Source: Sipunculus nudus
Taxonomy: Eukaryota > Annelida > Sipuncula > Golfingiida > Sipunculidae
Assembly: GCA_026874595.1 (NCBI GenBank)
Contig: CM049317.1
Coordinates: forward strand, 66,444,618-66,508,617
DNA length: 64,000 nucleotides
Direction: 5' to 3'
This document shows, piece after piece, positions 57,140 to 64,000 of this stretch. The stretch's first letter is position 1. Each line of letters opens with the position of its first letter. The position numbers and the translations under genes are program-made. The notes under the pieces are model-generated. The model searched no databases. It was not told where the DNA came from and saw only the letters and a program-made list of their open reading frames with translations.

Positions 57140-58704
57140 ATATACAGACAGAAAGACCTTCAAAATGTGCCATACTTTGTACTGGGCCAAACTGTCCACT
57201 TTATAGAGGTGCCCTCTATATGGAATTGATAATATTATCTACATAATATCATATTTTTAGCAGGCTACCCTGAATTATTTTGTAATAAATGAATAAATTG
57301 CTGCCATGTTGCATGCTGCCCCAAACTATGATATATTTCTACGGTATCGCCTGTTTAAATACAGCATGCGCTACCTCCGTGCATTTAAAACATTTAGGTT
57401 GATAATTATAAATTTATGATAAATACAAAATCATAATGTGTGATTGTATTTATTAAATTTATTGATAGACATAACCGAAATTATGATAATGGTGTGCAGC
57501 TGAGGTTCTGTAAGTATCTTGTGTTTATTAATGAACATTGAATTAGTTATATAAAGCATTTTAACATTCAACAAGTTCAACATGACATAGCTGCATGTTA
57601 TATTTAGCATCAATCTTTCTAGACCTAGACCTTTCTCCTATCTACCTTGACAGTGTCATCCTCATATTTATCAATGTTTTTTTTTCTTGTGCTTGACGAT
57701 ATTTTTAAAAGCTGTAATTTTATAGGTCTGGATGCTCTATGAATATGAGAATTTGGTTTTTGATTTTTTTGTAAGTGAACAGCTACAGTGAAAATGATAC
57801 CGAATGACCAGTGTTGCGTATTGATCATTATGTAGAAACTTCTAAATATAAATTGCAATGGCCAAATCATTCTTTATTGGTAGTCCTAAGTTAGCACTCC
57901 GGTATAGCGTTTAACCAAGTATCAATTTTAAGATGTGGCTGCTTATAGTTTCGTTATGGTCGACAAAGATCAGAATCCGTGATGACTCGTAACAAGTGAA
58001 TAGGGCCTGGTGAATTCGTTTGTTTCCTTGTGCAGAATAGCCTATTGTTATATTTGTACATCTGTATCCATGAACTTTGATACCTTAAGGTTATATTTGG
58101 AGGAGATGTTTGGTACCATTACTTAAACAAAACTGATCAAAAGGTAAAATTTCTGAGGTAAGCCACCGTTTGTGGAGGCATTCACACTCACTTAGTTGTT
58201 CAGTTATTCTCACAATCAGTCAGCTGATGCTATGTTTATAGTCTGACATGAAAACACATGATATAGATATATTCAGTACTTCCGCTCTTTCATGCAAGTG
58301 GCAAGACGATCCATGGTGTTTATCTTTTAATTCATTGGTTACAATGACTGCACTAAATCATTTATGGGACGAGAATGGCCGATTTAGAAGCTTACTTGCT
58401 ATATCATTGATTTTGTCATTTGGACATTTTATATACATGCTGTTATAGAAGCTATTGATTGAAGGGGGAAAATATGTGCGGACACAGGCCTTTATACTTC
58501 GGAAAATAGTTTGCCGAAATTAGAATACACCCGGAACTGTAACAGAGTGGACCGATCTTCTCTCACATGATACGCAGAAACTGATGTGTCCTGCCGCTGA
58601 ATAAGGTAAGTAGACCATATAAATTTCTATATATATATATATCATGTAGCGGTTAGTACAATGACATAGTATTTATATTATATTCATTACATTTTTAATA
58701 ATAC

Positions 58705-59060
58705 AGTCTTACCTTTTTAATCCGCCAACCTTGGGACGGGGGGAATTTTGGCGTTAAATGAGGGTGGCGGTTGATCGGGGATCCAAATGGGATGGGCACG
58801 GTAGCTGAAATCATTTACGAGGCTCCTCTTTAACTAGTCATATTAAAAAAACTTTGATAATTTCTCTGCTAAATATATTAGTATTTTTTTATTGCCCACA
58901 CTTATTTTAAAGCCTGGGTAGACTGGGCCTTTGATGATTATTAATGACAGAATGATAAACATAGTCTGAAATACATTTGCGTTGATATTTTCATTTACTT
59001 AACTTTCAGGGTTTAATTTATTATGGTTAATCGAAAAAGGGGTGATTGATTGTACGGTAG
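58705..59060 (+). mobile_element. pogo-like fragment (type 5) inside unit 2
   Basis: CTTACCTTTTTAATCCGCCA, ACCTTGGGACGGGGGG, TTTTGGCGTTAAATGAGGGT and GGCGGTTGATCGGGG: the CCGCCA..GGGAC..TTTTGGCG..GAGGGTGGCGGTT..TCGGGG arrangement of pogo/Tigger-type ends. Absent from unit 1, so it was inserted after the duplication or lost from the other copy. Confidence 0.5.
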
Positions 59061-59295
59061 CTTTTATCGTATTTTAAATTTTATGGCGAAGGGGCTCCTG
59101 ACTTCGTTTATTTGCTCATAGTTCCCATCTTAATCATATTAAGCGTTTCTAAAATTATATTTATAAATATATTCAATGAAAGTATACTAGATTTTAATGA
59201 TGATGTAACAAACTCGATATCAAATTCTTATGGTTCAATCGTCATATATATGTGTGACTGACTATGTGGTTTATCATAAAAATATATGTTTCATG

Positions 59296-59296
<1 letters not shown>

Positions 59297-59344
<48 letters not shown>
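59297..59344. repeat. (TA)n microsatellite
   Basis: About 23 TA units. Confidence 0.97.
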
Positions 59345-59347
<3 letters not shown>

Positions 59348-59782
59348 TGGACGCAAGATTTTTTATTCATTTTACTCAGGAAATTATGCCTTATAATGTG
59401 AACAGTGTTTATAATTCACTCTGTTATATGACTGTATAAAAATCAGGTCGCTATGTATCAGTCTTGAGGATTATTTTAGTGGATCATTTTCTGTGGTGAA
59501 GGAAAGGTTGTTTACAGTCTGGTCACATAATTGACCTTTCCATGAACTCTATGTCACCTTAATTGCATTTTCATTCAATGAATAATTATAAGCATTGGAC
59601 TAGCGAGCAACCAATCAGGGGACCTATAAAAAAATATATGTTTAACCGGTTTATTCATGGGCAGCACTTCATATGCTTCCTATTTTTGGTTTTGGAAATT
59701 AATGCTTTGTTTTAGCATATAAATAACAAACCAAGAGTCAGGTAATATCAAAGTTTCAAGAATGTATGATTAATCATATAGC

Positions 59783-59785
<3 letters not shown>

Positions 59786-59817
<32 letters not shown>
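59786..59817. repeat. (GA)n microsatellite
   Basis: About 16 GA units followed by GCAACCCATA, reminiscent of the GCACAACACAT after the other GA tracts. Confidence 0.95.
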
Positions 59818-60262
59818 AACCCATATACCCCTTTATGCAGACAAGGACGGACTCCCCGCACACTTCACAAAGCAGTACTCGCACAAATATGTTTACACAC
59901 ACGTTTGCACAAAAAAATATTCTATGATAGATCTTGTCAATTTCCTCTGAATAAATCGTCTTTATCTTTTTATTCAGGTTACTCAGGAAATTATACCTTA
60001 TAATGTGAACAGTTAACGAGTCAAAGAGTTAAATAAAGCTGTCTCTTCATTGAATTTAGCTGAAAAGGCAACTTTTATTAAATTTTCAAGTGTAACATAA
60101 AACTACATGCACTAATTATATATAAAAAAAACAGTAGAACTCAGAAAGATGATTAAATTCAGTAACTTTCAATGACACTTCTGAATTGTGTATGAAACAT
60201 ATTCCGGTCACGACGACCAAAGAATGTGAAATGTAAGTAAAATAATTTTTTTTACTTGTCAG

Positions 60263-60409
60263 CTTTGTGGTTCATAATGCGTCCCCATATATTAATTTTG
60301 CACGAAAATACATTGAACTTGCTAATGGTGGTAAAGGCGGTGTCCAGGGTTATGACCCATGTACCATTTCTTGCCGATATCAACTCAGCTATCATCATGC
60401 GGTACATGA
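60263..60409 (+). CDS. Weak candidate exon in segment Z of unit 2
   Basis: Preceded by TTTTTTTTACTTGTCAG (ends 60262) and followed by donor-like GTAAGC (60410). The interval is 147 bp; in phase 2 it stays open and reads FVVHNASPYINFARK.., GGVQGYDPCTISCRYQ and SYHHAVH, which looks protein-like but matches nothing I know. Another open frame (60256-60456) overlaps it. In unit 1 the corresponding segment has an acceptor but several stops in this frame. Either a remnant exon of a duplicated gene or chance. Confidence 0.2.
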
Positions 60410-60484
60410 GTAAGCTTAATAATTTGAATATTTACACATTAATGATAAATAACTGAACATAAGTCATAAAATCACATATGTTAA

Positions 60485-60637
60485 CCTAATGCATTGGCCT
60501 CCTTTCTAAGGCGTTTTTGGTGTTGCGTCACAAGGGAACGACGTTTATATTCATGTTTACCATTCACAGAGCCTGAAGTAGGGATCTGACTTCCACTTTC
60601 TTTTAATATGTCATGATGTCTACCCTCTGTGTCTGCA
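60485..60637 (-). CDS. Weak candidate terminal exon on the minus strand of unit 2
   Basis: Minus-strand acceptor GTTTGGTCAATTGCAG precedes an open frame that reads TEGRHHDILKESGS, SVNGKHEYKRR, TQHQKRLRKEANALG and stop. It is basic and hydrophilic, plausible as a C-terminal exon, but no family is recognised. The unit 1 counterpart (about 56105-56290) has frameshifts and stops and lacks the acceptor. Not supported by a neighbouring exon. Confidence 0.2.
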
Positions 60638-60728
60638 ATTGACCAAACAATTATGTTGAAACCGTTAATAATCTCAAGGTCACACGGCAAAATATAATTA
60701 GCTTATAATATAACCTTTCATATAGTCC

Positions 60729-60765
<37 letters not shown>

Positions 60766-60769
60766 ATAT
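60729..60769. repeat. (TA)n microsatellite
   Basis: Two TA blocks broken by TTTATA, aligned with the 56998 tract of unit 1. Confidence 0.95.
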
Positions 60770-61589
60770 TCTGGAACCTTAATTGTCGATGATTTAGAAG
60801 AATTGGCCATTTATATGTGTATATGTATATACATACAGACAACTTCAATAATGTATCACCCTTTGGACTGGGCTAAACTGTCCACTTATAGAAGTGCCCA
60901 CAATATAAAGTTAATAAAATTATCTGCATAATATAATTTTTATTGCAAGCATTTGTGAAGAATGTTATGATAAATAAATAAATTCCGTGCTGCCCTATAC
61001 TTTGATATATTTTTATGGTATCGTCTGTTTCAATATATTGCATTGCTTGCCACATGCACTACCTCCGTGCTTTTTAAACATTTAGGTTAATAAGTAAACA
61101 TTTATAAGTATTAGCCAGTCATTATATGTGAGTGTATTTGTAAAATATATGGATAGACATTACCAGCATGAAATCTAAGAAGTTTGAAGAACACAAACAA
61201 ACAGTTATGGCCATTGTATGGAGCTGATGTAAAAAGCTGAGTTCAATAATAAGCAATGATTCAGTTTTCTTAATCATTTTCACGTTTTTATAAGTTCAAC
61301 ATGACATATCAGCTTAAATATTTTACATTATACGTCCTACGCCTGAACATTTTCCTGTGAACCATGATAGTGTCATCCTCAAATTTTTGTGTGTTTGAGG
61401 ATTTTATACAAGCTTTCTCTGAGAAGAGTTCCTCAAAGAATATTAAATGAGGTACACATTTTGAGCTATATCAAGCTTGGTGAATATATTTTATAAGTGG
61501 ACAGCATCAGTAAGATGAAAGGGATTGAGCAGTGTTTGGAATGGATCATTATGAAGTAACTTCTAAATAGACTTTGTACTAGGCCAAAA

Positions 61590-62000
61590 ATACCAAACTT
61601 TGATAAGCACGCTGTAATAGTGTTAACCAAGTATAAATTTAAAGATGCGGGAGGTCGATGTGGCTGCTGTAGGATTCATTCTGCTCGTCAGAGGTTAGAA
61701 CCCTTTGAATGGAAACAAGTGAATAGTGCATTGTCAGGTCGTTTGTTTTCTGGTGCAAAACAAAGTTTTATCTGTTTGTACATCTGTATCCATGAACTTA
61801 GGTTGACATTTATTGGAGATATTTATTACCATTAGTAAAACAAAATTGATCAAGAGATAAGATTTGTGAGGTGAGCCAACATTTGTGGAGGTATATGATT
61901 CATTTAGAGCTGTCCTGTTATTCACACAATCGATTGTCTGTTATTGTGTTTATAGCGTGTTATGAAAACAGAATTATATGTCACATAATTCAGGGGTTAC
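61590..62000. repeat. Tandem segmental duplication, unit 3 (X only)
   Basis: GTGTTAACCAAGTATAAATT, GTACATCTGTATCCATGAAC and CCAACATTTGTGGAGG align with X of units 1 and 2. After about 62000 the similarity to Y is lost, so the third unit is truncated. Confidence 0.8.
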
Positions 62001-62429
62001 ATGTCATAGGCATGGTCGATCAATAGTGCATAAACTTTTGATTATGAATTTTAAGAGTACAATAACTTTTCCTCCAAAACGCAGTTTTGTGACTAATTTA
62101 CGTATTGCCACGAGTTCGCCCCGCCATAATCAATACTTTATAGGTATGACTAAAATTTAACAATAAGGGTTTATCGTAATATTTAATCGATTATGATTAC
62201 ATATATACTTAGGTATAAACTAGAGGGACAGGCGTATGATAGTTTTGACTATAGGCTGTAGTCTGAGCCTAAATGATCCTAAACTTCTTTGATCTCTAAT
62301 ACGTTTTATTTGTGAACTACAGTTCCATTTTCCCAATGAATATTTATGTGTTTTAAAAGTAACGCAAATATTTGTTTATATGGTCTAAGAGAAGTCCTTA
62401 GGATCGTGATCGTGATTTCAAATAGCAGA

Positions 62430-62640
62430 CGAGGTGAGAATTTCCACGCTGAGCCGACCCCCCCCCCCCCGCCTCCATCCCCCAAACACGTTGAGCGCTC
62501 TGCAGGCCTAACGGGGAGACTGTTCTTAACTCACAAACAAATTCCTTGGTTTTACGGGCAGCAATGGGTATGGCATGCATCTGAGACCTACAGGACCGTA
62601 TTCCAAAATACGTTTGAGAACCTATTTATGCTTTGTTGAA
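62430..62640 (+). repeat. SINE-body-like fragment with poly-C tract
   Basis: A C run at 62458-62471 is followed by GAGCGCTCTGCAGGCCTAAC and TTAACTCACAAACAAATTCC, related to 28495-28560. It lacks a clear tRNA-like head. Frames with Pro runs here are artefacts. Confidence 0.45.
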
Positions 62641-64000
62641 TTCGTAAAGTGATAAATGAAAAAGCATTTATTGTTATTTTTGCCTGAATGGTTATAAATC
62701 CGATTTGTGTTGGCAGTAATTTTCCCGTAGAGTTCTCATTCCATATTTTTGTTTTCCTTAACATAGTAAGATCAAGAAAATTGAACATTTGTCAAAGACA
62801 TAAGGTCAGTAGCTGCAACGTAATACGTGCGGCGCCCCCTGGATATATCATGGCGCTCTAACACATAGGAAATCAAAGAAATGCTGTGAAAAATAAGTTG
62901 TGTCACCTGCTAAGGCAACAGATCCACCGTCAGGAAATATCAGTTTAAACCTCATACCCTCATTGAAAAAAATATATATACTCTTAAGACAATCGTTTTC
63001 GTATAAAATTGCAAGTGGGTAAAACATCAGGTGCAAATTTGTCTCCCGTGACAAATATTGTAGCTCAAAGTCAGTTTTGAAAAACAGCATATCAGAGCCC
63101 AAAATATTCATATAGAAATTAACTAATTAACCCATTAACTCATTAACTCATTAAATCATGTCGTTCTCAAAAATAGATGTAGAAATATGTTAAAATGAAG
63201 AAATGAACAGTTCCCGTTCTTCAAGATAATTAGGCGATAGTTAATGAGCTTCCCAGATCCATTGTCGACACACGCTGCATATGCACGTTCTTTATACAGC
63301 CGGTAAAGTTCCATATAAACATACATTTAATTTATATTAATTTTGACAAATATGTGAATAGAATATTTGTTTTTTTTTATAAGATTTAGATATTAAGGCT
63401 ACAATGTAAATCATGTTTGATATATATTCTTATCATAAACATTGTGATATCGTCATGGAAGAGGAGGAATCCCATGTAAAATTAAGTGCTAACAGTTTTA
63501 ACTGTCACTTCATTATATTATTTTTTCCTATTCCAATCTGTTTAAATAATTCCTCATATCTGTTGTCATTACCTACGCGGAAAACAAATTGGTAATGAAT
63601 ACACATTTGGATAAATTGTGTTACATGAAATGAAACTGTGTGGGTCGTTAGTTTCAGAAATTTCTTTAAATGCAATAATTTAATATTCTTTTAAAGATAA
63701 GTTTTCTTCGCAAATGCCAGGGGCATATCACACTAAATATATTTTGTATAGGCACATATGAGTCAGGAAAAGGCGTCAGCCAGTATGGAGATCACATATT
63801 GATTCGGTGTTACATGAAAATTACCCCGAACGAGCGAGTTCTAATAACTACTATCAAACTACTTTATTATACCTCGACTTTGACGCATGAGACGTCGGGC
63901 TTATATAAGATTCCGACCTTATATTTATCCTTCCGTGCGAAAGAATTGGAAGCGGGTATTTTTTTATGTTAATACTTTTAGACAAACTGGTGCTCGAATT
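62641..64000. other. Intergenic DNA to the window end
   Basis: No firm gene. Contains a short (TTAACTCA)n tract at 63118-63158. A minus-strand frame at 62848-63111 has a protein-like stretch (FKLIFPDGGSVALAG) but no support from splice sites or similarity. Confidence 0.45.
63118..63158. repeat. (TTAACTCA)n short tandem repeat
   Basis: TTAACTAATTAACCCATTAA then CTCATTAACTCATTAA: an 8-9 bp motif about five times. Confidence 0.85.

Larger units (their letters stand above)
53060..57875. repeat. Tandem segmental duplication, unit 1 (X-Y-Z)
   Basis: Segment X (53060-53480: GTTAACCCAATATCAATTTA, ACATCTGTATCCATG, CGTTTGTGGAGGTAAGTG), segment Y (54825-55205: GATTTTGTCATTTAGGCATT, GTGTCCTGCAACTGTTGAAG, donor GTAAGAAGACG at 55148) and segment Z (55480-57870: AAAAGGCAACTTTTATTAAA, TGGTTCATACAGG, CACGAAAATACATGGAACTT, and the (TA)n blocks). 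The same order recurs in unit 2. The unit includes later insertions (53.68-54.35 kb repeats). Confidence 0.85.
57876..61590. repeat. Tandem segmental duplication, unit 2 (X-Y-Z)
   Basis: X at 57876-58310, Y at 58320-58680 (donor-like AAG/GTAAGTAGACC at 58606) and Z at 59985-61580 follow the order of unit 1. Unit 2 is about 1.1 kb shorter, differing mainly in inserts and microsatellite length. Nucleotide similarity in the aligned parts is moderate (my estimate by eye 70-80%), so the duplication is old. Confidence 0.85.

Noticed and set aside
62848-63111. Minus-strand frame containing FKLIFPDGGSVALAG
   Set aside because: No splice support, no recognised family, AT-rich neighbourhood with frequent chance openings.

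Overview
This is 64 kb of AT-rich animal nuclear DNA. Genes are split by GT-AG introns, intergenic space is long, and there are many microsatellites and decayed LINE, Ty3/gypsy and TIR DNA elements. The interspersed repeats (copies ending in runs of GACGGACA-type sequence and GCTGAGCTAAAA, and 'gaccttgacctttgacc' tandem units) look like those of marine molluscs. A bivalve is my best guess, made from memory and not by search.

0-14.5 kb holds the one confidently readable gene. It is a plus-strand gene of seven recognised exons (2571 to 13445) for a membrane protein with two C-type lectin-like domains (CTLDs), a short stalk, one transmembrane helix and a tyrosine-containing, acidic-ended cytoplasmic tail. 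The seen exons join in frame to 385 codons including the stop. The 5' exons (signal peptide and start of CTLD1) were not found and may lie upstream of the window. Intron 1 (5.4 kb) is swollen by three copies of a ~500 bp TIR element, one of them split by a broken Ty3/gypsy retrotransposon. Intron 4 carries a LINE 3' end.

14.7-18.4 kb is a satellite-like array. A ~200 bp TIR element with poly-G/poly-C stretches sits inside a short GAGGTC-containing repeat, and the composite is repeated about nine times with a ~280 bp period. 18.4-42 kb is mostly intergenic or intronic. It holds pogo-like and hAT-like non-autonomous elements, tandem repeats carrying TGGCGCCAC motifs, tRNA-derived SINE-like pieces and inverted copies of unnamed elements. 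At 42.2-42.5 kb a CCAAT-containing, locally CpG-richer segment precedes a short minus-strand candidate first exon with a perfect donor site.

44-64 kb is a mosaic of duplicated segments. It has a three-copy tandem repeat (45.3-46.6 kb), a dead L1/Tx1-like LINE, a dead APE-type LINE on the minus strand, and a 3.7-4.8 kb unit repeated in tandem (53.06, 57.88 and 61.60 kb) with conserved splice-donor-like sites and two weak candidate exons. No rRNA, functional tRNA, CRISPR array or bacterial-type operon was seen.
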